Shown piece by piece: positions 52,265 to 60,999 of a DNA stretch of 64,000 nucleotides. Under the pieces are notes generated by a model, which saw only the letters and a list, made by a program, of their open reading frames with translations, ran no database searches and had not been told where the DNA came from. The stretch comes from Paenibacillus aceris (GTDB lineage: Bacteria; Bacillota; Bacilli; Paenibacillales; NBRC-103111), in contig NZ_JAGGKV010000021.1 of assembly GCF_017874035.1 (NCBI RefSeq), forward strand, positions 52,891 to 116,890, read 5' to 3'. Both the position numbers and the translations under genes were made by a program. Numbering within the stretch: position 1 is the first letter of the stretch; each line of letters starts with the position of its first letter.

Positions 52265-53104
52265 ATGGCGCTCATTACGGAAACGCAACTGCGCGCGCTG
52301 CTGATCAAAGGCCTGCCGAATCCGTTTCCGGTCATGGAGGGGGATAAGCTAACCCCGGCAGCCGCTGATTTCCTGAAGGAGCGGGGCATTCCTTTGCGGC
52401 GTGTAGCGCCCGAGCAAATCAGCAATCCGCCTTTGCATTTGGAGGCGTCACCGTCACCCAACCTCATTCCCGTAGGTGTCTCCAACCGGCATGTGCACCT
52501 CTCGCTCAATCACATAGAACGTTTGTTTGGAAGTGAACATAAACTAACTCCTCTACGCGAGTTGTCTCAGAAGGGGCAATTTGCCGCTAAGGAAACGGTG
52601 ACGCTCCAAGGTCCGAAAGGCAGTATCACCGATGTCCGGATCCTGGGTCCTTCAAGAGGAGAGACCCAAGTGGAGATCTCGCGTACGGACGGATTCGAGC
52701 TTGGCATTCATCCCCCGGTCCGGCTGTCCGGCAAGCTGGCGGGCACACCAGGAATTACCATGATTGGCCCTAGGGGAACCATCACCTTGTCCCAAGGGTT
52801 GATCATCGCTCAAAATCACGTGCATGCGTCTCCGGAAGAAGCCCAGCAGCTGCAGCTCAAACATGGGGACCGCATCATGCTGCAAGCGATGGGGAAGCGG
52901 CCGGTCATTTTTGCCGATGTGACGGTGAGGGTGAGTCCGCCGTTTTCGCTGGATTTCCATATTGACAGGGATGAGGCGAATGCAGCCCATTTAAGTTCAG
53001 GCGACACGGTTCAGATCATTCGAAAGAACGGTGTTATCGCGAATGCTGAAAGGAGGCCCTACTTAAGTGGAGATCAAGCAGATGGTCGAAGCGATCATTC
53101 GTGA
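52265..53104 (+). CDS. pduL: Phosphotransacylase PduL with an extra N-terminal module
   Basis: 279 residues, three bases after the eutM stop. The PduL core runs from about residue 65: PVGVSNRHVHLSLNHIERLF, with zinc His residues in NRHVHLS and again in QNHVHASPEE, plus HPPVRLSGKLAGTPG. It converts acetyl-CoA to acetyl phosphate, replacing EutD. The first ~50 residues, ITETQLRALLIKG, LTPAAADFLKERGIPL, are not part of the usual core and resemble N-terminal regions of EutT/EutQ-type proteins. The next gene overlaps its 3' end by 38 bp. Confidence 0.92.
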   Translation: MALITETQLRALLIKGLPNPFPVMEGDKLTPAAADFLKERGIPLRRVAPEQISNPPLHLEASPSPNLIPVGVSNRHVHLSLNHIERLFGSEHKLTPLRELSQKGQFAAKETVTLQGPKGSITDVRILGPSRGETQVEISRTDGFELGIHPPVRLSGKLAGTPGITMIGPRGTITLSQGLIIAQNHVHASPEEAQQLQLKHGDRIMLQAMGKRPVIFADVTVRVSPPFSLDFHIDRDEANAAHLSSGDTVQIIRKNGVIANAERRPYLSGDQADGRSDHS

Positions 53105-53894
53105 GCTTTTGGCACAGCAGGTCACAAGACCGAAAGTGCTCTACCTCTTTTACGACAGCACAGCGCATGAGGCTTTTACCGATCATTTTATCACATTAAA
53201 TATTCACGGCATTGACCATGATCTTATGTTTCTGGACGGCGAAGCCTCCTGCTGGCTCGGCAAGCACAAGATTGAATGCGGTGGCCGAGGCAAAACGATT
53301 GCCTCTGACGAGTTCGCTCCGGCCCCTCTGGAGGTGCCGCTTGAGTACGAAGGCATCGTGATCCCGGAAATCGATTTGGATAATGCGGCGAGGGCAGCCC
53401 TCGGCATGAAAGGGACGATCGTCTCTGAGATCATTTTTGCTGCATTGGTTCAACATAAATTTGTCCTCATCGGCGAGGACATCTCAGGGCTTAAAAGGGC
53501 CGACCGCCGGACGCTCCAAACCCTAACGCTGCCCACCCCGTATCGCAATCTTTTTGATTATTACAAAATGGAGCTCCAGATGTACGGCGTCGAATTCGCC
53601 CCGATGAAGCTGCTTGCCGAAAAGGCTGTGAGCACAATCCGCGCCGAAACTCCGCAAACTCCCACAGCTCCCACAGCTGAGGGCGCCGCATCTGTATCAC
53701 CTGCCGCACCAACACCTGAATACGCCACCGTCGTCTACGATGGAAGACTGGTCTCGGCGGAATGGATCACGCGTGAGCTGCGAAACCAATCCTTCGGCTC
53801 GCTGCGAGTAGGTAAGCAAACGATCATTTCCGCGTTGGCGCAAGACATGCTGAAAGATCGGGGCATCACGATCGAATATATCGCCGAAGGGTGA
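53067..53894 (+). CDS. Ethanolamine-locus protein of unknown function (eut_hyp type)
   Basis: 275 residues, GTG start at 53067, 11 bases after AGGAGG, inside the pduL end. The N-terminus MEIKQMVEAIIRELLAQQV is an amphipathic helix like an encapsulation peptide. The central part has a flavoprotein/NAD-like look (KVLYLFYDSTAHEAF, YEGIVIPEIDLDNAARAALG), and the C-terminal ~50 residues (SAEWITRELRNQSFGSLRVG, ISALAQDMLKDRGITIEYI) resemble the N-terminal module of the PduL encoded just upstream. I recognise it as the hypothetical protein that sits between pduL and eutN in Gram-positive eut loci; function unknown. Confidence 0.75.
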   Translation: MEIKQMVEAIIRELLAQQVTRPKVLYLFYDSTAHEAFTDHFITLNIHGIDHDLMFLDGEASCWLGKHKIECGGRGKTIASDEFAPAPLEVPLEYEGIVIPEIDLDNAARAALGMKGTIVSEIIFAALVQHKFVLIGEDISGLKRADRRTLQTLTLPTPYRNLFDYYKMELQMYGVEFAPMKLLAEKAVSTIRAETPQTPTAPTAEGAASVSPAAPTPEYATVVYDGRLVSAEWITRELRNQSFGSLRVGKQTIISALAQDMLKDRGITIEYIAEG

Positions 53895-53900
53895 GGTTCT

Positions 53901-54209
53901 ATGTTTTATGGAAAAGTCATCGGCAGTGTATGGGCGACGCAGAAAGAAGCGGGCATGGACAACCTGAAGCTGCTCGTGATCCAGCCGATGGATTTCAAAG
54001 GCCGCGAAGCCGGCACGCCGCTCATTGCCGCAGACCGCATTGGAGCAGGCGTTGGTGAAAATGTGATCGTCTCCCGGGGCAGTCCGGCCAGAACGTTGTT
54101 CAAGGACAAAATGGTTCCCATCGACGCGATGATCGTCGGCATTGTAGACAGCTTCGAGGTCACGAAGGAAGCCGAGGAGGAAGCATGGAAGAGCAGAAAC
54201 AGAGAGTGA
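53901..54209 (+). CDS. eutN: Microcompartment vertex protein EutN (BMC-P)
   Basis: 102 residues. EutN/CcmL fold: MFYGKVIGSVWATQKEAGMD, KLLVIQPMDF, AADRIGAGVGENVIVSRGS, PIDAMIVGIVDSFEV. Pentamers cap the vertices of the shell. It overlaps the eutS start by 25 bp. Confidence 0.93.
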   Translation: MFYGKVIGSVWATQKEAGMDNLKLLVIQPMDFKGREAGTPLIAADRIGAGVGENVIVSRGSPARTLFKDKMVPIDAMIVGIVDSFEVTKEAEEEAWKSRNRE

Positions 54210-54526
54210 TTCAGGAATACGTCCCGGGCAAGCAGCTGACACTGGCTCATGTGATTGCGAATCCAGATCCGGTGTTGTATATGAAGCTTGGCATCGAGGA
54301 GAGAAGTGCGATCGGGATCCTTACGCTGACACCGACGGAGACAGCCATTATTGCTGCGGACGTTGCGACCAAAGCGGCCGACGTGGGCATCGGCTATTTG
54401 GACCGGTTCACCGGCTCGCTGGTGCTTACAGGAGAAGTTGCTGCTGTGGAGATGGCGATTGCCGCCGTGAATGTATTTTTGCTGGAGAAGCTGAAATTTT
54501 CGACGGCACCGATCACGAGGTCGTAA
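54185..54526 (+). CDS. eutS: Shell protein EutS
   Basis: 113 residues, ATG in the 3' end of eutN preceded by GAGGAGG. Circularly permuted BMC domain: RVIQEYVPGKQLTLAHVIAN, AIGILTLTPTETAIIAADVA, GIGYLDRFTGSLVLTGEVAA. EutS hexamers are bent and help shape shell edges. Confidence 0.94.
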   Translation: MEEQKQRVIQEYVPGKQLTLAHVIANPDPVLYMKLGIEERSAIGILTLTPTETAIIAADVATKAADVGIGYLDRFTGSLVLTGEVAAVEMAIAAVNVFLLEKLKFSTAPITRS

Positions 54527-54530
54527 GGTT

Positions 54531-54971
54531 ATGAAAAAAGTGATGATCATCGGTGCCGTCGGAGCAGGCAAATCAACGTTAATCCAAGCCTTGTTCGGGG
54601 AGTCCCAGCCCGCCGCCAAAACGCAAAGTCTCATCTATCGGGACTGGGTGATCGATACGCCCGGCGAGTACAGCGAGAATCCGCTGTATTACCGCTCACT
54701 GATGGCGACCTCGCACGAGGCCGCAGCCGTTCTGCTCGTACAGGACGCTACGCGCGACAGGAACTATTTTCCCCCTGGATTTGAACAAGGTTTTGCTATA
54801 CGAACATTAGGGGCTGTGACCAAAATCGATCACCCCTTAGCAGATATAGACCGAGCTATTGATCTTCTGAGGCAGTCGCTGCCGGAAGGCGAGATTTTTC
54901 TCACCTCTGCCACGTCCAGCCAGGGAATTGACAAACTGAGAACGAGGATTATGCAAATCGTACGCTCCTAA
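54531..54971 (+). CDS. eutP: EutP, P-loop protein (acetate kinase/GTPase-like)
   Basis: 146 residues, four bases after the eutS stop. Walker A GAVGAGKSTLIQALFG near residues 8-23, IDTPGEYSENPLYYRSL and AVTKIDHP resemble small GTPases; the usual NKxD is read as TKID. In Salmonella EutP acts as an acetate kinase, which would turn the acetyl phosphate from PduL into acetate plus ATP. Length typical (~150). Confidence 0.92.
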   Translation: MKKVMIIGAVGAGKSTLIQALFGESQPAAKTQSLIYRDWVIDTPGEYSENPLYYRSLMATSHEAAAVLLVQDATRDRNYFPPGFEQGFAIRTLGAVTKIDHPLADIDRAIDLLRQSLPEGEIFLTSATSSQGIDKLRTRIMQIVRS

Positions 54972-54996
54972 TCATAAAAATGAAGAGGGATTCACC

Positions 54997-56442
54997 ATGG
55001 CGTCCATTATGGAATTGTGCAGCATGTACACGCATTTGAATGAGGAAGAAGTCCGAATCATCCAAGAGATGGCGGATCACCTGCAATTGATTGCCGATGT
55101 GTCGGAATCCGATGTCTTCATAGACTGTCCGCTCCCTAATAAAGGTTCGGCGCTCGTCGTTGCTGAAGCGCACCCTTCCGGAGGCTCCTCCTTGTACAAG
55201 ACTTCGGTCGTTGGACAGTATGCTTTTGCGCAAAATGAACCTGCCGTCATGTTCTGCCTCCTATCCGGTCAATCTGTAATCGGCTCGCGAGGCATCTCTC
55301 AGGAGCAGATTGCCATCCAGCAGAACGTCGTGCCGATCCGTTCCAAAAGCGGTCAAATCATTGGCGCCTTGATCATGGAGAAGGACATTTCCGAGAAGCT
55401 TGAGCAGGAGAAGAATGTGACCCGGCTGATGGAGACAACGGAACAGCTGAGCGAAACGCTGTTAGCCGTGGCGATGTCGCAGGGCAGTATGCAGTCGCTG
55501 ATGCATGAAGGCATTCTTGTTTTTGATGACAAGGAACGGGTTACCTACACCAATCCGCGCGCGCTCGACATGCTGAAGGAAATCGGTCATCCGACTGATG
55601 CCGCTAACGGCTCCCCGATAACCCAGTTGTTTTATGGGAAATTGGCTGTTCTTGGCCGTTCAGGGCCTCTTCATCAGGAACTGCAAATCGGGCATGTGAC
55701 TTTTGAGTTGAAAGCCATGTCCATATACCGGGAGCAGCGGGAGGTTGGCGGTATTATTCTGCTTCGCGACATCTCGGATATGAAAGAGAAAGAAAAACAG
55801 CTTGTGATCAAATCCGCCGTCATCAAAGAGATTCATCATCGCGTGAAAAATAATTTGCAAACCGTATCCAGCTTGCTCCGCCTGCAGATGAGGAGAACGA
55901 AGCTCGAAGAAGTGGAGCGAGTGTATCGCGACAGCATTAACCGCATTAATTCCATTGCCGTCATTCATGAAATGCTTGCTTTTGAAGGACTGGAAACGAT
56001 CCACTTTAACGAAGTGGTAGACAGAATAATCAAAAATATCATCTCCTCCTCATCAAAACCGGACCAGACCATCGTCCCGCTGATTTCGGGAGATGAGCTT
56101 ATTTTACAGTCCGATGTGGCCACGACGCTTGCGCTTGTTGTTAATGAACTTGTGCAGAACTGCGTGCTGCATGCTTTCGGAGAGAGACGTGCCGGTCATA
56201 TCGAAGTTTCTCTGCAGCAGCACGACACCTTCATCCGGGTCCGTGTATCCGATAACGGCATCGGCTTTAAAGCTGCGAACCATGCCGACAGGAAAGGCCA
56301 TCTTGGCTTGAAAATCACAGAAACACTGGTGGAAGAAAATCTGGGCGGCGTTCTCGACATTATGACGGATGAGCGGGGGACTAACATTCAGTTAACTTTT
56401 CCGATAGCCAAAACGCAGCCAAAGGAGGATGAATCCTCATGA
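54997..56442 (+). CDS. eutW: Sensor histidine kinase EutW
   Basis: 481 residues, ATG 54997 after AGAGGGA. No membrane helix, so cytosolic. N-terminal sensor region (~1-150), a PAS-like segment (EGILVFDDKERVTYTNPRAL), then a HisKA_2 domain with IKEIHHRVKNNLQTVSSLLR (phospho-acceptor His) and HATPase with VVNELVQNCVLHAF, RVSDNGIGF. EutW responds to ethanolamine and phosphorylates EutV. Overlaps eutV by 4 bp (ATGA). Confidence 0.94.
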   Translation: MASIMELCSMYTHLNEEEVRIIQEMADHLQLIADVSESDVFIDCPLPNKGSALVVAEAHPSGGSSLYKTSVVGQYAFAQNEPAVMFCLLSGQSVIGSRGISQEQIAIQQNVVPIRSKSGQIIGALIMEKDISEKLEQEKNVTRLMETTEQLSETLLAVAMSQGSMQSLMHEGILVFDDKERVTYTNPRALDMLKEIGHPTDAANGSPITQLFYGKLAVLGRSGPLHQELQIGHVTFELKAMSIYREQREVGGIILLRDISDMKEKEKQLVIKSAVIKEIHHRVKNNLQTVSSLLRLQMRRTKLEEVERVYRDSINRINSIAVIHEMLAFEGLETIHFNEVVDRIIKNIISSSSKPDQTIVPLISGDELILQSDVATTLALVVNELVQNCVLHAFGERRAGHIEVSLQQHDTFIRVRVSDNGIGFKAANHADRKGHLGLKITETLVEENLGGVLDIMTDERGTNIQLTFPIAKTQPKEDESS

Positions 56443-57041
56443 AAAATGCGATCGTCGTCGTTGATGATGATCCGATCATCCGCATGGATATTCGCGAAAT
56501 GCTGGAAGAGGGCGGTTACTTCGTCGCAGGCGAAGCCAAAAATGGCGAGGAAGCTGTAGAACTTATAGCCCGAGTGAAACCGGATCTCGCGATTATGGAC
56601 ATCAAAATGCCTCTCATGAACGGCATCAAAGCCTCCAATATTATCCGCAAGCTGCAGCAGGATACCTCTGTCCTGCTCCTGACGGCTTACAGCCAGAAGG
56701 AGTTGGTGAAGGAGGCGCGGGAGGCGGGAGTGGCCGCTTTCCTGGTTAAACCGGTGTCGGAGGTGGATTTGCTGCCGGCTGTCGAGATTGCGCTCAGTCA
56801 GAAGGAGAAGATGGACTCGCTGAAACAGGACATCAAGCTTCTGAAGCAATCCATCGAGGAACGCAAGCTCATTGAAAAAGCGAAAGGCATCGTTATGCAG
56901 ACTTTCGCCCTGAATGAGGAGGAGGCTTACGCCAAAATGCGCGATGTGAGCATGTTGACTCGCATCCCACTTTCCAAGCTGGCGGCGGACATTCTCCGGG
57001 ATGGTACCCAGACGTTGTCCGTATCGGCACAGGGCGGGTGA
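56439..57041 (+). CDS. eutV: Antiterminator response regulator EutV (ANTAR)
   Basis: 200 residues. Receiver domain: AIVVVDDDPIIRMDIREML, phospho-acceptor in LAIMDIKMPLMNG, TAYSQKE, FLVKPVSE. A coiled linker and an ANTAR domain follow: ERKLIEKAKGIVMQTFAL, EEEAYAKMRDVSM, RIPLSKLAADIL. Phosphorylated EutV binds twin hexaloop hairpins in eut leaders to prevent termination. No clear twin-hairpin target was found in this window. Confidence 0.95.
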   Translation: MKNAIVVVDDDPIIRMDIREMLEEGGYFVAGEAKNGEEAVELIARVKPDLAIMDIKMPLMNGIKASNIIRKLQQDTSVLLLTAYSQKELVKEAREAGVAAFLVKPVSEVDLLPAVEIALSQKEKMDSLKQDIKLLKQSIEERKLIEKAKGIVMQTFALNEEEAYAKMRDVSMLTRIPLSKLAADILRDGTQTLSVSAQGG

Positions 57042-57048
57042 GCGGAAT

Positions 57049-58506
57049 ATGGCTGACCAGTGGATCACAAGTGTCGGACTTGATATTGGCACGAGCACGA
57101 CGAAGATGGTGATTTCCCGGCTGAAAATCGTACGCTCCTCCGGCGCGCTCAGCCTTCCCCGCTTTGGGATTACGGAGCGGGAACTGCTGTATGCCAGCCC
57201 GATTTACAGCACTCCGCTCCTCAGCAGCAATGAGATCCATGCGGAGCGCATTTGGGACATCGTGGCTGGGGAGTACGCGCAGGCTGGCATCGGGCCGGCG
57301 GATGTCAAATCCGGCGCAGTGATCATTACCGGCGAAACGGCGAATAAAACAAACGCGAAACACATTCTGCATCTACTTGCAGAACGCGCAGGGGATTTCG
57401 TGGTCGCGACAGCCGGTGCTGACCTCGAAGGGCTGCTCGCCGGCAAAGGCGCCGGCGCAGAGCGGCGCTCCCTGCAGCTGCGGGGCGCAGTGGCCAATAT
57501 CGATATTGGCGGCGGGACGGCGAATGCAGCGATTTTCCTAAGAGGCAAGCTGCTCGGCACGGTAACCTTTCATGTCGGCGGCAGGCTCATCCGGATCGAT
57601 TCGACCGGTACGATTCTGGAGGTGTCGCCATCCATACGCCCTTGGCTGATCACAAGTGGATATAACATGAACGATGGCGATAGAATCAGCCTCGCACAGC
57701 TGAACAAAATTTGCACAGCCATGTGCCGCTGCATGATGGACTATTTAAGCGGCCGTGATCCAGGGGCGGCGCTGCGGGCTTTAATGATCGGCTCGCCACT
57801 GGCAATGATTCCTTCTATAGAGGAATGGATGGTATCCGGAGGCATCGGTTTGCTGATGGCGCAGACTTCGCCCCAGAGCTTGGCGGATGCTGCGCTGCAC
57901 GGAGATATTGGCCCTCTGCTTGCGCAAGCGTGGAAAGAGCTTGCCGCAGGGTATCCCATTCGCCATACCCTGGCGGATCAGACAGTTAGAGCGACTGTCA
58001 TCGGCGCGGGGATGCAGAGCACGGAAATCAGCGGCGCTACGGTGCATTTGGATGCCACGCTGCTGCCGATCCGCAATCTGCCTGTACTCAAGCTTGAATT
58101 ATCGCCTCAACTGCTTGCCCGGAGCGGAGAGCTGGCCGACCTGCTTGATGCCCTCATGCGAAGCGGCGCAAGCTTATTCGATCAAGAGCTTTCGCCTCCG
58201 TTCGGACTCGCTTTGTCAGGAACGAATCACTTGACCTATTCATCGCTACAGTACACAGCCGACCAGCTGTATGCGAGCTTCAGCCGTCATTTTCCTCATA
58301 GCGAGGCTATGGTAATCATCTGTGAAACGGACATCGCCAAGGCGCTCGGCCAATCCCTGTCAAGACGCTGCGGACTGCGTCCGAAGATCATTTGCATCGA
58401 TCAGATCCGTGTCGAGCACGGGGATTATATCGATTTAGGGGAACCGATTTCGGGCATCATGATTCCCGTGGTGGTCAAAACGTTGGCATTCCAAGGCAAA
58501 GCCTGA
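57049..58506 (+). CDS. eutA: Ethanolamine ammonia-lyase reactivating factor EutA
   Basis: 485 residues from ATG 57049, eight bases after the eutV stop. Actin-like ATPase: VGLDIGTSTTKMVISRL (phosphate 1), VANIDIGGGTANAAIFLRG (phosphate 2). EutA swaps damaged cobalamin out of EutBC in an ATP-dependent way. No eutT adenosyltransferase is encoded in the window, so AdoCbl must come from elsewhere. Confidence 0.94.
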   Translation: MADQWITSVGLDIGTSTTKMVISRLKIVRSSGALSLPRFGITERELLYASPIYSTPLLSSNEIHAERIWDIVAGEYAQAGIGPADVKSGAVIITGETANKTNAKHILHLLAERAGDFVVATAGADLEGLLAGKGAGAERRSLQLRGAVANIDIGGGTANAAIFLRGKLLGTVTFHVGGRLIRIDSTGTILEVSPSIRPWLITSGYNMNDGDRISLAQLNKICTAMCRCMMDYLSGRDPGAALRALMIGSPLAMIPSIEEWMVSGGIGLLMAQTSPQSLADAALHGDIGPLLAQAWKELAAGYPIRHTLADQTVRATVIGAGMQSTEISGATVHLDATLLPIRNLPVLKLELSPQLLARSGELADLLDALMRSGASLFDQELSPPFGLALSGTNHLTYSSLQYTADQLYASFSRHFPHSEAMVIICETDIAKALGQSLSRRCGLRPKIICIDQIRVEHGDYIDLGEPISGIMIPVVVKTLAFQGKA

Positions 58507-58523
58507 GGGGAGGAAAGCCGCCA

Positions 58524-59885
58524 GTGAATTTGAAAACAACGCTGCTTGGCACAACTTTTCAATTCAAAGATTTGAAAGAAGTAATGGCGAAAGCGAACGA
58601 AGAGAAGTCAGGCGATCAACTTGCAGGCATCTCTGCACGGGATGTCAAAGAAAGGATCGCTGCCAAAGAGGTGCTTGCCGATTTGACGCTGGCGGATATC
58701 CGGAACCATCCCTTGCTGCCGCCGGAAACCGACGAGGTATCGCGAGTCATCGAGGAAGCGCTGAATGAGAAGATCTACGCCGAGTTACGCAATTGGACGG
58801 TGGCTGAGCTTCGGGAGTATTTGCTGCGGCAGGAAACGGATAATCAGGAAATACGCCGGCTCTCCCGAGGTCTAACGAGCGAGATGGTCGCTGCCGCCGC
58901 CAAATTAATGAGCAATCTCGATTTGGTGCAAGCCGCCTCCAAGATGGAAATCACGACGCATTGCAACATCACGATTGGCCAAAAAGGCGTGCTGGCCGGG
59001 AGGGCTCAGCCCAATCACCCTACTGACAACATTCAGGGCATTAAAGCGGCCCTCTTTGAAGCTTTAAGCTACGGGATCGGCGATGCGGTGATCGGTATCA
59101 ATCCAGTGATCGACTCGGCGGACAGTGTGAAGCAGATTTTGCAGATGACCAAAGAGGTCATGGCGAAATGGCAGATCCCGACGCAGAATTGCGTTTTGGC
59201 TCATATCAAAACTCAGATGCGCGCAATTCGCCAAGGCGCTCCAGCTGATATGGTGTTCCAGAGCTTGGCCGGTACGGAGGACGGCAATAAAGCTTTTGGC
59301 ATTGATGTCGCTTTGCTGAACGAGGCTGACGAGCTTATCGCTCGGGAAGGCACCGGGACGGGACCGAACTTGTGGTATTTTGAAACGGGCCAAGGCTCGG
59401 AGCTGTCCGCCGAAGCGCATCACGGCATTGATCAGGTGACGCTGGAGTCGCGCTGTTACGGGCTTGCTAGACGATATAAGCCTTTTATCGTGAACACGGT
59501 CGTTGGTTTCATAGGGCCAGAGTATCTATATGATAGCAAACAGGTCATTCGCGCCGGGTTGGAAGACCATTTCATGGGCAAGCTGCAGGGATTGCCGATG
59601 GGAGTTGATGTTTGCTATACCAATCATATGAAGGCGGATCAGAATGATATGGATAATTTGGCGGTGCTGCTTTCCGCTGCTGGCGTCAATTACTTGATCG
59701 GTGTGGCTATGGCCGATGACTGCATGCTCAACTACCAGTCTACCAGCTATCACGATATAGCCACTTTGCGTGAACTCATGAGACTGCGGCCGGCTCCGGC
59801 ATTTGAACAATGGCTGGTGAAGATGGGCATCATGGAAAACGGCCGGCTTACGCCGCAGGCTGGGGATCCGACTCTATTTATGTGA
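58524..59885 (+). CDS. eutB: Ethanolamine ammonia-lyase large subunit
   Basis: 453 residues from GTG 58524 after GAGGGGAGGAAAG; the longer frame begins inside eutA. TIM barrel with NITIGQKGVLAGRAQPNHPT, DAVIGINPVIDSADSVKQIL, GTGPNLWYFETGQGSELSAE, KADQNDMDNLAVLL, GVAMADDCMLNYQSTSYHD. It carries the active site that splits ethanolamine to acetaldehyde and ammonia with AdoCbl. Length matches the family. Confidence 0.97.
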   Translation: MNLKTTLLGTTFQFKDLKEVMAKANEEKSGDQLAGISARDVKERIAAKEVLADLTLADIRNHPLLPPETDEVSRVIEEALNEKIYAELRNWTVAELREYLLRQETDNQEIRRLSRGLTSEMVAAAAKLMSNLDLVQAASKMEITTHCNITIGQKGVLAGRAQPNHPTDNIQGIKAALFEALSYGIGDAVIGINPVIDSADSVKQILQMTKEVMAKWQIPTQNCVLAHIKTQMRAIRQGAPADMVFQSLAGTEDGNKAFGIDVALLNEADELIAREGTGTGPNLWYFETGQGSELSAEAHHGIDQVTLESRCYGLARRYKPFIVNTVVGFIGPEYLYDSKQVIRAGLEDHFMGKLQGLPMGVDVCYTNHMKADQNDMDNLAVLLSAAGVNYLIGVAMADDCMLNYQSTSYHDIATLRELMRLRPAPAFEQWLVKMGIMENGRLTPQAGDPTLFM

Positions 59886-59898
59886 AAGAGGTGTAAGC

Positions 59899-60765
59899 AT
59901 GAAAGAAGCAGTCCCCCTCGATGCTCTGGTGGATAGGGTTATGGCAGAACTGGAGAAGAAGCTTTCCATTTCAGCGTCAAAAGGGGGGGATCACGCGCCT
60001 CCTCTGCCTGACACACTCCCTATTCCGGTGGAAGAGGAGCCGCTGTCCCACGTCCCTGATCCCAAATGGGAGGAAGGGATGAATGAGCTGCTGGCCAGCA
60101 CGCCGGCGCGGATCGGTGTATGGCGTACAGGAACGAGAGCGCTCACCAAAGAAGTGCTGAAATTTCGCCGTGACCATGCCGCTGCTGTCGATTCCATCTA
60201 TGGTGAAGCGAGTCAGGCGCTTTTAGACCAGTTTGGTTTGTTTACAGTGGAAACACGGTATGAGAACACGGAAAACTACTTAAAGCGCCCCGACATGGGC
60301 CGGATCGTCACCGAGGAGGGAGTCGCCCTCATTCAGCAAAAGTGCAAGAAACATCCTCAAGTGCAGATCGTTGTATCGGATGGGCTGAGCGCCAACGCGG
60401 TAGATGCCAATCTGGCGGATGTGTATCCTGCCCTTCTTGACTCGCTGAGCGCATACAAGTTATCCACAGGTACTCCGTTTTTCGTTCGTGGCGGCCGTGT
60501 TGCCGTAATGGATCACATCGGCGAAATTGTGCAGCCTGAGGTGCTTGTGCTGTTGATCGGAGAACGGCCCGGGCTCGTTTCGTCCAAATCATTAAGTGCT
60601 TATATTTGCTACAAACCACGCAAAGGCACGGTAGAAAGTGACCGCACGGTCATTTCCAATATCCATCGCGGGGGAACGCCTCCTCTGGAAGGCGGGGCGC
60701 ATATCGGCACCATTGTGAAAAAAATGCTCGAACAAAAGACGAGCGGCATCAACCTGGAGATCTAA
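59899..60765 (+). CDS. eutC: Ethanolamine ammonia-lyase small subunit
   Basis: 288 residues, ATG after AAGAGGTG. Cobalamin-contacting core: ARIGVWRTGTRALTKEVLKF, RRDHAAAVDSIYGE, IVVSDGLSANAV, LIGERPGLVSSKSLSAYICY, SNIHRGGTPPLEGGAHIG. The N-terminal PLDALVDRVMAELEKKL is an amphipathic helix followed by a flexible Pro-rich stretch (~25-55), the usual arrangement for cargo targeting to a microcompartment. Confidence 0.96.
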   Translation: MKEAVPLDALVDRVMAELEKKLSISASKGGDHAPPLPDTLPIPVEEEPLSHVPDPKWEEGMNELLASTPARIGVWRTGTRALTKEVLKFRRDHAAAVDSIYGEASQALLDQFGLFTVETRYENTENYLKRPDMGRIVTEEGVALIQQKCKKHPQVQIVVSDGLSANAVDANLADVYPALLDSLSAYKLSTGTPFFVRGGRVAVMDHIGEIVQPEVLVLLIGERPGLVSSKSLSAYICYKPRKGTVESDRTVISNIHRGGTPPLEGGAHIGTIVKKMLEQKTSGINLEI

Positions 60766-60806
60766 ATTGAACGTCATTGTCTTTCGGTAAAGGAGGTGGA
60801 GACGGA

Positions 60807-60935
60807 ATGGGAGTGGCGATTGGGATCATAATCGTTGTGATCACGTGTTTGTTTGCGGGGTGGATCGTTAAAATCGCGAACCGGAGCATTCGTGAATTCG
60901 ATGAAAGTAAGCATGAAAGCTTCTTGGGAAAATGA
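60807..60935 (+). CDS. 42-residue single-helix membrane peptide before the permease
   Basis: ATG 60807 follows a near-perfect AAAGGAGGTGGAG. The product is MGVAIGIIIVVITCLFAGW then IVKIANRSIREFDESKHESF and LGK: one membrane helix and a charged tail. It resembles the short accessory subunits coded next to some transporters. It lies 42 bp after eutC and 64 bp before the APC permease, so a role with that permease is the natural guess. Confidence 0.7.
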   Translation: MGVAIGIIIVVITCLFAGWIVKIANRSIREFDESKHESFLGK

Positions 60936-60999
60936 GACAGGCTAGAGTTAGGCACGTATCGTATCGATCCGAATAACGATCTGATGAGGAGGAGTCAAG

